A stretch of 61,461 nt of DNA from Bryobacterales bacterium (GTDB lineage: Bacteria > Acidobacteriota > Terriglobia > Bryobacterales > Bryobacteraceae), in contig PLOR01000076.1 in assembly GCA_003142185.1 (NCBI GenBank), positions 1 through 61,461 on the forward strand. The letters are read 5' to 3'. Positions 44,502 through 53,412 of this stretch are shown piece after piece. Within the stretch, counting starts at the first letter, position 1. Each line of letters opens with the position of its first letter. Below the pieces are notes generated by a model that was not told where the DNA came from, made no database searches, and worked only from the letters and a program-made list of their open reading frames with translations. The translations under genes and the position numbers were made by a program.

Positions 44502-45053
44502 ATGAAACACCCTGACCAGGAGACATTGGCGTTACACGCGGGCGGCGACCTCGGTCCCATCGCCCGTTGGCGCGCCCGGCGCCACTTGGCGCGTTGCGCG
44601 CAATGCCGGGAAGAAGTCGCCGGCTTCGACCAGTACCGCCAGCTCCTGCCTTCGCTCGACGATTCTCAGGACGTCCACTGGAGCCGGCTGGCGGCGGAGA
44701 TGAAAGCCAATATCCGGCTGGGTCTGGCCGCCGGCGAGTGCGTTTCCGTCGCGGGTCCGGTCTGGTCCGGTGCGCGGGTTGGCGTCGCGCTGGCCAGCGT
44801 AGCCGTGTTGCTGGCCACCGGCGTGGTGCTCGAACATCCGGGCCCGACCGTGGCCCGCGAAACCGGAGTGGTGGTGCAGGCCACCGCCGATGGCGTCCAG
44901 GTGCGCGAGGGCGGCCAGTCGATGGGACTCATGCATTCCGGCACCAACAAAGAGGCGGTCACTTACCAGGTGGGCGCCCAGGGTTCGGTGGAGGCCCGTT
45001 ACGTGGATGCGGAAACCGGCTACGTCACGGTGAATAAAGTCGATGTCGAATAA
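44502..45053 (+). CDS. Putative anti-sigma factor
   Basis: 183 residues. An N-terminal zinc-finger-like block (MKHPDQETLALHAGGDLGPIARWRARRHLARCAQCREEV: H-x3-C-x2-C) precedes one membrane helix (VGVALASVAVLLATGVVLE) and a periplasmic domain (GVVVQATADGVQVREGGQSMGLMHS). Spacing and position right after an ECF sigma gene make an anti-sigma role likely. It overlaps the next gene by 11 bp. Confidence 0.8.
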   Translation: MKHPDQETLALHAGGDLGPIARWRARRHLARCAQCREEVAGFDQYRQLLPSLDDSQDVHWSRLAAEMKANIRLGLAAGECVSVAGPVWSGARVGVALASVAVLLATGVVLEHPGPTVARETGVVVQATADGVQVREGGQSMGLMHSGTNKEAVTYQVGAQGSVEARYVDAETGYVTVNKVDVE

Positions 45054-46179
45054 GCCGCGAGTTGCGTTGCTGGCCCTGCTCGGCGCTGGTGCCGCGCTGG
45101 CGCAGGACGTTCCGATCGAGGGCCGCGTCAATATCAACCTGGGCAAGGATTCGCCGGTCGCCCTAGTCGGCATGTCCACCGGCGATTCGCACTCGAGTTC
45201 GCGCGGCGCCGCCCTGGTGCTCGATCTCCACATGGCGCTCACGCTGCGCAACACCGGCGCCAGCCGCATCCATGGCGTCGCGCTGCGCGTGGTCTCGCAG
45301 GAGATCACCGTCGGCGGCAAAGGCTCGGTCTCCATCCCCAGCCTTAACATCGGCCCCGGCGAATCTTTCCCGATTCGCATCGATATGCAGTTGATGCGTC
45401 CCACCCAAGTAGCCGGCGGCCCGCTGGTGGATGTCAATTTGGATGGCGTGCTCTTCGAGGATCTCTCCTGCTACGGTCCCGACCGGCTGAGTTCCTGCCG
45501 CACGCTCACCGCCTGGGACCTGGAAGCGCAGCGCGACCGCGAGCACTTCAAACACATTCTGGCGCAGGCCGGCCCTAAGGGCCTGCGGCAGGCCATGCTC
45601 GATAGCATCGGCCGCCAGTCGGCCCGGCCGCAACTGGACGTGCGCGTGCTGCGTGCGCCCGCCGTCACTTCCGCCGCGCTCGGCCCCGTGCACACCGAGC
45701 AGTTTGCCTTTCTCGATTTTCCCGATTCGCCCTTGCAGCCACTCGATGGCTGGGCGCAAGTTGCCGGCAATGAGGCGCGCTCGCCGCGCATTCAGGTGCG
45801 CAACCGCTCCGCGCAGACCATCAAGTATGTCGAGCTCGGCTGGCTGGTGAGCGATCCCGGCGGCCAGCAGTACCTGGCGGCCTCGCTGCCCGCCTCCGAT
45901 CCCGCGCTGTACCTGCCCGCCGGCAAGACCGCCCGCGTCGAGCAGGATACCGCATTGCGCTTCACCCGCGCCGGCCAGCCCGTCAGCATTCAGGGCGCGG
46001 TGGGCTTCGTCAGCCGCGTGCAGTTCGCCGACGGCAAGCTGTGGGTGCCCAGCCGCGCCGATCTCGAACGGGATTCGCTCGTCAAAGTGCTCCCGGCTTC
46101 GGCCGAAGAGCAGCGCCTGAACGATCTTTACCTGAAGCGCGGCCTCGACGCGCTGGTTCAGGAACTCAAGAAGTACTGA
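45043..46179 (+). CDS. Secreted hypothetical protein
   Basis: 378 residues with a clear N-terminal signal peptide (RVALLALLGAGAALAQ, cleavage after AAALAQ-type site). The mature part is beta-rich with no recognised domain: VLDLHMALTLRNTGASRIHGVALRV and IQVRNRSAQTIKYVELGWLV look like Ig-like/immunoglobulin-type strands. Two Cys (SCYGPDRLSSCR) could form a disulfide. It is the third gene of the ECF/anti-sigma operon and may be a sensor or effector of that pathway. Confidence 0.72.
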   Translation: MSNKPRVALLALLGAGAALAQDVPIEGRVNINLGKDSPVALVGMSTGDSHSSSRGAALVLDLHMALTLRNTGASRIHGVALRVVSQEITVGGKGSVSIPSLNIGPGESFPIRIDMQLMRPTQVAGGPLVDVNLDGVLFEDLSCYGPDRLSSCRTLTAWDLEAQRDREHFKHILAQAGPKGLRQAMLDSIGRQSARPQLDVRVLRAPAVTSAALGPVHTEQFAFLDFPDSPLQPLDGWAQVAGNEARSPRIQVRNRSAQTIKYVELGWLVSDPGGQQYLAASLPASDPALYLPAGKTARVEQDTALRFTRAGQPVSIQGAVGFVSRVQFADGKLWVPSRADLERDSLVKVLPASAEEQRLNDLYLKRGLDALVQELKKY

Positions 46180-46180
46180 A

Positions 46181-46603
46181 GTGCTCGCCTTCCTCCGCCG
46201 CATTTGGCCATTGCTCACCGTCATGGCGCTGATCGGGGCGGCATACGACGGCTGGATCTTTTACGACCGTTGGCAATCGGACCGCGACGCCGAACGCGCA
46301 CACGCCGATGCGGAGGCGGAACGCGCGCGCAAAACCATTGCTGCAATCGGCGGCGCCGATTTTGGGATCCGCAGCTTCTACGCCTCGCCGCCCGTGATTC
46401 ACCGCGGCGAACCGGCAAGCCTCTGCTACAGCGTGTTCGGCGCCACCACGTTGCGCCTGGATCCGCCTGTCGCCGAGGTCTACCCCACGTTCAACCATTG
46501 CATCCAAGCCTCCCCGCGGCAAGACACCGAGTTCACCCTCACCGCCGCGGACGCCGCCGGCCATACCGCAACCGCCAAGCTCGTGCTCAAGGTGGCGCGA
46601 TGA
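46181..46603 (+). CDS. Membrane-anchored hypothetical protein with Ig-like domain
   Basis: 140 residues from GTG 46181, one base after the preceding stop. A signal anchor (IWPLLTVMALIGAAYDGWIFYDRW), a charged coiled-coil-like stretch (RDAERAHADAEAERARKTIAAIGGAD), then a beta-sandwich (VIHRGEPASLCYSVFGATTLRLDPPVAEVYPTFNHCIQASPRQDTEFTLTAADAAGHT). This resembles bacterial Ig-like domains. Same operon as 45043-46179; exact role unknown. Confidence 0.68.
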   Translation: MLAFLRRIWPLLTVMALIGAAYDGWIFYDRWQSDRDAERAHADAEAERARKTIAAIGGADFGIRSFYASPPVIHRGEPASLCYSVFGATTLRLDPPVAEVYPTFNHCIQASPRQDTEFTLTAADAAGHTATAKLVLKVAR

Positions 46604-46743
46604 GCGGCCGCGCTCCACAACGGAGCCGCGACCAAAGGGAGCGGTCATGCTGGAGCCATGCCGGAAACCTTGACAGCCGTAGACAGTCGAGTGAATACTG
46701 ACAACGGAAAAGAACGACGGAAACTCCCGCCAAGAGGCTGGCT

Positions 46744-47493
46744 ATGTGGAAGCGGATTGCACTTGCGAACCTGATCTCAATGGCCTGTTGCGCCGCGTTT
46801 GGCCAGAGCGCACCGGCCGCGCCCGCCGAGCCGCCGCCCGAGTTCGAGGTGGCGACCGTGAAGCCGGCGCACCCCGAGGGCTTTTCTTACTCCATGGGCG
46901 TGCAGTTCGACCCTGGCCTGGTTCGCATGAACAGCACGTCGTTGGAGAACTGTATCGAGTGGGCGTATAAGCTCAATTCGTATCAGCTCTCCGGGCCGGA
47001 TTGGATGAAGAGCGATCACTACGACATCACCGCCAAAATGCCCGCCGGCGCGACCCAGGAGCAATTTCCGGCCATGCTCCAGAAGCTGCTGGAACAGCGC
47101 TTCCAGTTGAAGTCCCACCGCGAATCCAAAGTGTTGCCGGCCTATGCGCTGGTGGTGGCCAGCGGGGGGCTGAAGATGCACCCATCCAAGACCAGGCAAG
47201 GGGGAACGACGCAATGGGGAATCGGCCACGTGGAGGCGCATGAGACCCCGTTGTCCTCGCTGGCGGCCTCGCTATACGGCTGGGTGGACCGGCCGGTGGT
47301 CGACGAAACTGGCGTTCCGGGCGTCTTCGATTTCACGCTCGATTGGGCCGAGGACGAAGAACACGAAGCCGCCGGCCTTCCCTCGATTCGTGTCGCGCTC
47401 GAAGAAAAGCTGGGACTGAAGCTCGAGCCGCGCAAGCTGCCGGTGGACACGTTCGTCATCGATCATTTGGAAAAGAAGCCCAGCGAGAATTAA
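46744..47493 (+). CDS. TIGR03435 family secreted protein
   Basis: 249 residues. Signal peptide ISMACCAAFGQ, then FEVATVKPAHPEG, the block LENCIEWAYKLNSYQLSGPDWMKSDHYDITAKMPAG, MLQKLLEQRFQLKSHRESKVLPAYALVVASGGLKM and the C-terminal GVPGVFDFTLDW. This is the TIGR03435 (soil-associated) family, strongly expanded in Solibacter and other Bryobacterales. Function unknown, but domains of this sort are often found with M56-type peptidases. Start ATG 46744 after AAGAGG. It is a lineage marker for this window. Confidence 0.93.
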   Translation: MWKRIALANLISMACCAAFGQSAPAAPAEPPPEFEVATVKPAHPEGFSYSMGVQFDPGLVRMNSTSLENCIEWAYKLNSYQLSGPDWMKSDHYDITAKMPAGATQEQFPAMLQKLLEQRFQLKSHRESKVLPAYALVVASGGLKMHPSKTRQGGTTQWGIGHVEAHETPLSSLAASLYGWVDRPVVDETGVPGVFDFTLDWAEDEEHEAAGLPSIRVALEEKLGLKLEPRKLPVDTFVIDHLEKKPSEN

Positions 47494-47524
47494 TCGCGGG
47501 GCTGATCAAGGAGGTTTCCAAGCT

Positions 47525-47992
47525 ATGTGGCAGAAGCTTCTCGGAACACGCAACAGCATCCCGCTGGCGATCGTCCGGCTGGTGCTAGGCCTGGTGATGT
47601 TTCCGCACGGCGCGCAGAAGATGCTGGGCTGGTTTGGCGGCAACGGATTCAGCGGAACCATGGGCTTCTTCGCTCACCAGGGAATCCCGGCGCCGCTTGC
47701 CTTCCTGGCGATAGCTGCCGAGTTCTTTGGCGGCCTTGGGCTGATCCTCGGGTTTCTCAGCCGCATCGCCGCGTTTGGCGTTTTGTGCAACATGGTGGTG
47801 GCGGTGCTCACCGTGCATCTCGCCAACGGTTTCTTCATGAACTGGGCCAGCGCGAACAAGGGCGAGGGCTTCGAATATCACCTGCTGGCAATCGCCATGG
47901 CCCTGGCGGTAATGATCGGCGGCGCCGGCGCGACCTCGGTGGACCGGGCGCTGAGCGGGAGCGATTCGTCGGCATCCTCAACTCGACCGTAG
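47525..47992 (+). CDS. DoxX family membrane protein
   Basis: 155 residues, four membrane segments. The start IPLAIVRLVLGLVMFPHGAQKMLGWFGG and FLAIAAEFFGGLGLILGFLSRIAAFG are diagnostic of DoxX/DoxD-like proteins. AGGAGG at 47508-47513 precedes ATG 47525. Its role may be in thiosulfate or redox metabolism, or as a membrane adaptor; not clear here. The stop TAG is the head of a repeat (47989-48012). Confidence 0.88.
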   Translation: MWQKLLGTRNSIPLAIVRLVLGLVMFPHGAQKMLGWFGGNGFSGTMGFFAHQGIPAPLAFLAIAAEFFGGLGLILGFLSRIAAFGVLCNMVVAVLTVHLANGFFMNWASANKGEGFEYHLLAIAMALAVMIGGAGATSVDRALSGSDSSASSTRP

Positions 47993-48012
47993 GGGCCGGG
48001 CATGCCCGGCCC
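47989..48012 (+). repeat. GTAG-headed REP-like palindrome that supplies a stop codon
   Basis: Same 24 bases as 31068-31091. Its TAG ends the DoxX gene. Confidence 0.75.
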
Positions 48013-48060
48013 GGTTCGCCACGACGCGGGAATGCGATGTCGTATTCGCGCCACTCCCCG

Positions 48061-49326
48061 CTAACCCAGCTTCTCCAAGTCCAGCTTCGCTTCCCAGGTC
48101 TCCTTCGACCGCACCAGCTCCTCCCAGGTGACCTCGCGGCCCGTGTACATCGCCGTTCGGCCCAGCATAGCGGAAAGCGACGACTCCACGCCGGCGGCTA
48201 CCTGATTGTGAAACCCGCCCGACGTGATGCTCGCGATGAACGACTTGTGCTTTTCCGCGTCCGCCTCCGCCAGGTTATCGGCGAAGGTGCCCGCGGCCGA
48301 AAACTGGCCGTCCTGTTTCTTCTCGCTGCCTGCCCAGGTCCAGTTCTCCTCGCCGGTGATCCCCAGCGGACCCGAGTAGGGCGACTGGCTCTCGCCGCGG
48401 GCGCCGAAGAACCGCTCGCTGACGTCGAAGGCGCCCTTGCCGAACTGCTTGGAAGCGAAGCTCACTTGAACCTCGTTGGGATACCAGTAGGACACCGCGC
48501 AATGGCCGTAGACATTGCCCGGCTCCGATCGCCCTCTGCGCCCGCCCGTGCCCACCGCCTTCACCGGGTGCCCCTGTAACACCCAGTTGCAGATGTCGAT
48601 GGCGTGGATGTTCTGCTCGACGATGATGTCGCCGGAAAGCACGCGGTCGAACAGCCAATTGCGGAGACGCCATTGTGCCGGCGGCACGTCCGGGTGCGAA
48701 GCCTGATTAAACGGGCAGTAGTAATAGGCCGTGCCGAAACTGATCTCCCCGATGGCGCCCGCGTGGATGCGCTTCACCAGCTCGACAAACGGCGGCGCCT
48801 GGCGAATCTGGAATCCAACCTCAAGGCTGACCCGGCCCTCGGCTTTCTTGCCGATCTCGAGCACACGGCGGGTTCCCGGTACGTCCACCGCTACCGGCTT
48901 TTCGCAGTAAGCGTGCTTGCCGGCATCGACCACCGTTTCCAGATGCTGCGGATGGTAGTAGGGCGGAGTCGCAATCACCACCGCGTCGACTTCGCTCGAT
49001 CGGGCAATCTGCTCGAACGCCTGCGGGCCGCTGAAAATCTGCCCGGCATCGATCCCGGCAACGCCCTGCTTCTCCGCCAGTTCGTCGAAGTGCTTCCGGG
49101 CGCGCTCCAGCTGGTCGTCAAAGAGATCCCCCAGCGCCGTTACTCGGGCGCCGGCGTTCACCATCATACTGGTGGCGTCCGCGGTTCCTCTTCCGCCGCA
49201 GCCCAACAGCCCGACGCGAACTACCGAATTGGCTTGCGAGCCGCGCGCCAGCCGCGCGCCGATCACCGTCAGGCCGGCCGCTCCCAGAAAGCTGCGCCGG
49301 TTCCATTCCTTCTTGTTCTGCGGCAC
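48061..49326 (-). CDS. Gfo/Idh/MocA-family oxidoreductase with Tat signal
   Basis: 421 residues. A twin-arginine signal (NRRSFLGAAGL) is followed by the NAD(P) Rossmann domain (VGLLGCGGRGTAD) with the EKP motif at YCEKPVAVDVPGTRR, and the alpha/beta C-terminal domain (MVNAGARV; GREVTWEELVRSK). Enzymes of this family oxidise sugar or inositol derivatives; a Tat signal predicts cofactor-loaded export. GTG 49326 with GGGAGG upstream. It lies 92 bp downstream of the TIM-barrel gene on the same strand; the two likely form an operon. Confidence 0.9.
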   Translation of the reverse strand: MPQNKKEWNRRSFLGAAGLTVIGARLARGSQANSVVRVGLLGCGGRGTADATSMMVNAGARVTALGDLFDDQLERARKHFDELAEKQGVAGIDAGQIFSGPQAFEQIARSSEVDAVVIATPPYYHPQHLETVVDAGKHAYCEKPVAVDVPGTRRVLEIGKKAEGRVSLEVGFQIRQAPPFVELVKRIHAGAIGEISFGTAYYYCPFNQASHPDVPPAQWRLRNWLFDRVLSGDIIVEQNIHAIDICNWVLQGHPVKAVGTGGRRGRSEPGNVYGHCAVSYWYPNEVQVSFASKQFGKGAFDVSERFFGARGESQSPYSGPLGITGEENWTWAGSEKKQDGQFSAAGTFADNLAEADAEKHKSFIASITSGGFHNQVAAGVESSLSAMLGRTAMYTGREVTWEELVRSKETWEAKLDLEKLG

Positions 49327-49356
49327 TTTCGCCCCCTCCCAAAATGGGGGCTGGCT

Positions 49357-49383
49357 CGAATTTCGCCGCCTTTGCGAAATTCG
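49357..49383. repeat. Perfect 10-bp-arm palindrome between two genes
   Basis: CGAATTTCGC / GCGAAATTCG around CGCCTTT. It is followed by GCCTGTACCC twice, 20 bp apart (49385-49394 and 49405-49414). Confidence 0.6.
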
Positions 49384-49418
49384 TGCCTGTACCCATTTTG
49401 CCCTGCCTGTACCCCTCC

Positions 49419-50342
49419 TCAGCCGATCAGGCCTTCGAGGTAACGCTTCGCCGCCAGGATGTCGGCGGTCTGCTGCGGCCCGGAGATCTCCCGTTCGATC
49501 GTGATCGGGCCGCTGTAACCAATTTCCTTGAGCCGCGCCAGGAAACGCGGGAAATCCACTTTCCCCTGGCCGATCGACGTTTCCTCCCCCAGTTTCTCCG
49601 GATCGGTCGGGTACCGGCCGTCCTTGGCATGTACCCCCATCACCAGCGGCCCCAGCACGTCGAGCGCATCCACCGGGTTGCCCTTGCCATAGAGAATCAG
49701 GTTGGCCGTATCCATGTTCACCCCGATGTTGGGGAACCCGGCCGCACTAATCACGCGCAGCAGCGCAAGCGGAGTTTCCTGGCCCGTTTCGCAGCGGAAG
49801 GTCTGGCCGTTGCGCTTGCAGTGGTCCGCCACGTGCCACAGCACATCCACGCACGGTTTGAACACCGGGTCTTCCGGATCCTCGGGGAGGAAGCCGAAAT
49901 GGCGCTGCACGGCTGGAATGCCAGCCGTCTTGGCGAAGTCGGATGCCTTATATAGGGCCATCACCCGAGCCTCGCGGGTTTTCGGCGGCACCAGGCCCAC
50001 CGTGCGCGGCCCATCGCGAAACGTGTAGACCTCCGGCCCGGGGCCAGTCACAATCAGCGAAGTGCCCTCGATGCCGTAACGGTCCAGAGCCGCCCGCAGG
50101 CCCTTCGCGGTAGCCCCATCGTACGACGCCACGGTGACCTGGCAGGTGGGGAAACCAAGTTCCTTTACGCGCCGGATTCCCGCGTCCGGGTTTTCGCAAT
50201 TCGCGACAACACCCAGGCGCAGTGGCTTGGCAGCCTGCTGGGCGCGCGCGGCAACCACGACCGCCGCCGCCAGTTGCAAAAACTTCCTACGTCCGGGAGC
50301 AACCACCGGAAAACCGCGCCCGGTTTCTCCGCCTGTTACCAT
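49419..50342 (-). CDS. Sugar phosphate isomerase/epimerase family protein (TIM barrel), exported
   Basis: 307 residues. The N-terminus is a Tat-type signal: GRRKFLQLAAAVVVAARAQ. The barrel contains LGVVANCENPDAGIRRVKELGF, CETGQETPLALLRV, NIGVNMDTANLILYGKGNPVDALDVLG, VHAKDGRYPT and ITIEREI, the metal-binding Glu/Asp/His set of xylose-isomerase-like sugar epimerases. ATG 50342 is used because the upstream start at 50393 lies within the leuS region. Divergent from leuS by 27 bp. Likely acts with the Gfo/Idh/MocA protein next door. Confidence 0.85.
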   Translation of the reverse strand: MVTGGETGRGFPVVAPGRRKFLQLAAAVVVAARAQQAAKPLRLGVVANCENPDAGIRRVKELGFPTCQVTVASYDGATAKGLRAALDRYGIEGTSLIVTGPGPEVYTFRDGPRTVGLVPPKTREARVMALYKASDFAKTAGIPAVQRHFGFLPEDPEDPVFKPCVDVLWHVADHCKRNGQTFRCETGQETPLALLRVISAAGFPNIGVNMDTANLILYGKGNPVDALDVLGPLVMGVHAKDGRYPTDPEKLGEETSIGQGKVDFPRFLARLKEIGYSGPITIEREISGPQQTADILAAKRYLEGLIG

Positions 50343-50369
50343 AAGTTTCAACTCCCTGAACAGCATTCT

Positions 50370-52811
50370 ATGCCCGAAAAGCCATACGATCACGCCAAAA
50401 TCGAACTTAAATGGTACCAGCGCTGGCAGAACGCCGATTTCTACCGGGCGGAAGAGAATTCCGCCAAGCCTAAATTCTATGTCTTAGAAATGCTGCCTTA
50501 CCCCAGCGGCACGCTGCACATAGGCCACATTCGCAACTATTCGATCGGTGATGCCCTGGCGCGCTACAAGTGGATGCGCGGTTTCAACGTGTTGCATCCC
50601 ATGGGTTGGGATGCGTTCGGATTGCCCGCCGAAAACGCCGCCATCGCCAACCGGCAGCCGCCGCGCCAATGGACGCTACAGAATATCCAGGCGATGAAGA
50701 AGACTCACCGCCGCTTCGCCTTCAGCTATGACTGGGACCGCGAAGTTTCCACCTGCGAGCCCGAGTATTACCGCTGGAACCAGTGGTTCTTCCTCAAGAT
50801 GCTGGAGCGCGGTCTGGCCTACCGCAAGAAAGCGCTGGTCAACTGGTGCCCGAAGTGCGCCACCGTGCTGGCCAATGAACAAGTGGTGGAAGGCTGCTGC
50901 TGGCGTCACGAAGATACCCCCGTCGAACAGCGCGCGCTGGAGCAGTGGTTCCTCAAGATTACCGCCTATGCCGACCAGTTGCTGGCCGATATGCGGCAGC
51001 TCGAAGACGGCTGGCCGGAGCGCGTGCTCATCATGCAGCGCAACTGGATCGGCCGCTCCGAGGGCGCCGAGATCGATTTCACCCTCGCCGGAACGGACCA
51101 GAAGATTCGCGTCTTCACCACTCGCGTGGACACCATCTACGGCGCCACCTGCGTGATCCTGGCGCCCGAGCATCCGCTCAATGCGCAACTGCTCGATCCG
51201 GCGGGTCAGGCGCGCGCCAAGGCCATGGTGGATGCGCGCGCCGGCCGCGACCCCGGCGATATCGAAAAGGAAGGCTTCTTCAGCGGCAGCTACGCCGTTA
51301 ATCCCTATAGCGACGAAAATGTGCCGATCTGGGTCGGCAACTTCGTTCTGATGGGTTACGGCACCGGCGCCATCATGGCCGTGCCCGCGCATGACGAGCG
51401 CGACTTCGAATTCTGCCGCAAGTATTCGATCGCCATCCGCCCGGTGATCCGTCCCGTGGGTGGCGAGCTGGGCGTCGAGCCGGGCCTGACAGTCGCGTTC
51501 ACCGAGGATGGGATCGTCGAACATACCGGCGACTGGTCCGGCCTAACGAGTGAGGAGGCCCGCGACAAGATGGCCGCTCATGCCAGGGTGAATGGCTTCG
51601 GCGACGCGGCCGTTACCTTCCGCATCAAGGACTGGGGCATCTCGCGCCAGCGCTATTGGGGCACGCCCATTCCGGTGATCTACTGCCCCGCCTGCGGTTT
51701 GGTCGCCGTGCCCGAAGACCAGCTCCCCGTGCGCTTGCCTGATCGTGTTGAAATCACCGGCGCCGGCCGCTCGCCGCTCGAGAACGTGCCCGAGTTCGTC
51801 AACGTCGCCTGTCCGAAATGCGGCGGCGCCGCACGGCGCGAGACCGATACCATGGACACCTTCATCGATTCGTCCTGGTATTTCTACCGCTATTGCGACC
51901 CGCACAACGACAAGGCTCCCTTCGATCCGGCTAAAATCGCCTATTGGTTCGAGATCGATCAATACATCGGCGGCGTGGAGCACGCCATTCTGCACCTGAT
52001 TTACTCGCGCTTCTTCACCAAGGTGATGCGCGATATCGGCCTGATCCGCAACAGCGAGCCCGTCCGCCGCCTGTTCACCCAGGGTATGGTGATCGCCGAA
52101 GGCGCCAAGATGTCGAAATCCAAAGGCAACGTGGTGGGCGCCGACCTGCTGGCTGAAAAATACGGCGCCGATACCGCGCGCATGTTCGTGCTCTTCGCCG
52201 CGCCGCCCGAAAAGGAAGTCGATTGGCGCTGGGAAGGCGCCGACGGCATTTACCGCTTCCTCGGCCGCGTCTACCGCTTCGCCACGCGCCGCATCGGAAC
52301 CGCTGCGCCCGAAGCAGGCGCCGCCGACCGCCAGGTGCTGCGCAAACTCCACCAGTGCCTCCAGAAGATTACCGAAGATTTCGAGTCGCGCTGGCACTTC
52401 AACACCTGCATCGCCAGCATCATGGAACTGGTGAACGTGCTCTATGCCGAAGAGGAGAACATCGGCTCCGCGGTGTTGAACGACGTCCTGGTTAAGCTGG
52501 CGCTGATGCTCGCCCCGTTCGCGCCGTACCTGGCGCAGGAGATCTGGGAGGAGCTTGGTCACGACGGCCCGGTTTTCCGCCAGCAGTGGCCCGCCTACGA
52601 TCCCGAACTCGCCAAGCCCGAAGAAGCCGAGATCGTCGTCCAGGTCAACGGCAAACTCCGCAGCCGCGTTTACGCCCCGTTCGGCACGCCCCAAGACGCG
52701 CTGGAAAAGCTCGCCCTGGCCGACCCGAAAACCCAGCAGTCCATCGCCGCGAAACAGATCGTCCGCATCATCGCCGTCCCCGACAAGCTGGTAAACATCG
52801 TCGTCAAGTGA
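50370..52811 (+). CDS. leuS: Leucine-tRNA ligase
   Basis: 813 residues, class I. The HIGH motif is at HIGHIRN (about 50); the connective and editing domains follow (TRVDTIYGAT, MAVPAHDERDFEF); KMSKSKGN is at about 580. C-terminal anticodon-binding and tail domains end KLRSRVYAPFGTPQDALEKLALADPK...VPDKLVNIVVK. ATG 50370 begins MPEKPYDHAKIELKWYQRW. The last 61 codons have a second, diverged copy at 55150-55338, 2.5 kb downstream, on the same strand. Confidence 0.97.
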   Translation: MPEKPYDHAKIELKWYQRWQNADFYRAEENSAKPKFYVLEMLPYPSGTLHIGHIRNYSIGDALARYKWMRGFNVLHPMGWDAFGLPAENAAIANRQPPRQWTLQNIQAMKKTHRRFAFSYDWDREVSTCEPEYYRWNQWFFLKMLERGLAYRKKALVNWCPKCATVLANEQVVEGCCWRHEDTPVEQRALEQWFLKITAYADQLLADMRQLEDGWPERVLIMQRNWIGRSEGAEIDFTLAGTDQKIRVFTTRVDTIYGATCVILAPEHPLNAQLLDPAGQARAKAMVDARAGRDPGDIEKEGFFSGSYAVNPYSDENVPIWVGNFVLMGYGTGAIMAVPAHDERDFEFCRKYSIAIRPVIRPVGGELGVEPGLTVAFTEDGIVEHTGDWSGLTSEEARDKMAAHARVNGFGDAAVTFRIKDWGISRQRYWGTPIPVIYCPACGLVAVPEDQLPVRLPDRVEITGAGRSPLENVPEFVNVACPKCGGAARRETDTMDTFIDSSWYFYRYCDPHNDKAPFDPAKIAYWFEIDQYIGGVEHAILHLIYSRFFTKVMRDIGLIRNSEPVRRLFTQGMVIAEGAKMSKSKGNVVGADLLAEKYGADTARMFVLFAAPPEKEVDWRWEGADGIYRFLGRVYRFATRRIGTAAPEAGAADRQVLRKLHQCLQKITEDFESRWHFNTCIASIMELVNVLYAEEENIGSAVLNDVLVKLALMLAPFAPYLAQEIWEELGHDGPVFRQQWPAYDPELAKPEEAEIVVQVNGKLRSRVYAPFGTPQDALEKLALADPKTQQSIAAKQIVRIIAVPDKLVNIVVK

Positions 52812-52813
52812 GC
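52623..52813 (+). repeat. leuS 3' end, copy A of a 191-bp direct repeat
   Basis: Codons from GAAGCCGAG to the stop and two bases beyond match 55150-55340 with no gaps; hand comparison finds about 27 mismatches in 191, many at third positions. The repeat flanks the low-GC cassette. Confidence 0.9.
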
Positions 52814-52936
52814 CGAATCTCGTGCAACCCAGCTCAGCGGACTGCGCGTGATACCAGCCAAGTGGCATGGCTCTGGGCCGAGCCGGATTCCGTAAGCTCG
52901 ACGGCTCATGGCAAATCAAAGGTCACGCACGGTCGT

Positions 52937-53407
52937 TCACCTGCTGGCGTGAATTCGCACAGACATTCTCTGGGCCAGTCTCACCCGGAACATCTCCTTC
53001 ACCTTCGGGCTCGGCGCGTCCACAAATTCACCCCCGGCTCTGCAGCAGACCTCTGTGTGGGCGTAGCAGCACTCAAGCGGCTTATGGATGGGCTCGAACT
53101 GAAATGCTCTGCCATCCTGGCCATCTATCGGCGTCGGGAGGTCGGTTGATGAACATTCCAGAACTCCCCATCCATCTTGCAGCTTCTGGCCGTCACAACA
53201 ATCCGAGTGCAAAACGTCTTCCGGCCTGCTGTACTTTTCGCGATTGAACGACTGGCGCGGGAACCTGAAGGCCGCCGGAAGTAACCGCTGGTTTTGAAAG
53301 TGTTCCGCCCTGTAGCGCCTGAACAGAAGTTCCCCATTCGTGAATACTTGATCCTCGGGATCGCCATTTCGGTACCGAGGATGTCCGGGCTCACCCGAGC
53401 AGCACAT
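52937..53407 (-). CDS. Hypothetical protein, last gene of the TIGR04255 cassette
   Basis: 156 residues. The block GELLFRRYRAEHFQNQRLLPAAFRFPRQSFNREKYSRPEDVL is clearly a conserved protein module, followed by GWGVLECSS and EPIHKPLECCYAHTEVC. Eight cysteines are present, including CC pairs at both ends, which could bind metal. No domain recognised. ATG 53407 lies 5 bp after the stop of the preceding gene. Composition is poorer in GC than leuS. Confidence 0.75.
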   Translation of the reverse strand: MCCSGEPGHPRYRNGDPEDQVFTNGELLFRRYRAEHFQNQRLLPAAFRFPRQSFNREKYSRPEDVLHSDCCDGQKLQDGWGVLECSSTDLPTPIDGQDGRAFQFEPIHKPLECCYAHTEVCCRAGGEFVDAPSPKVKEMFRVRLAQRMSVRIHASR

Positions 53408-53412
53408 AGCTT

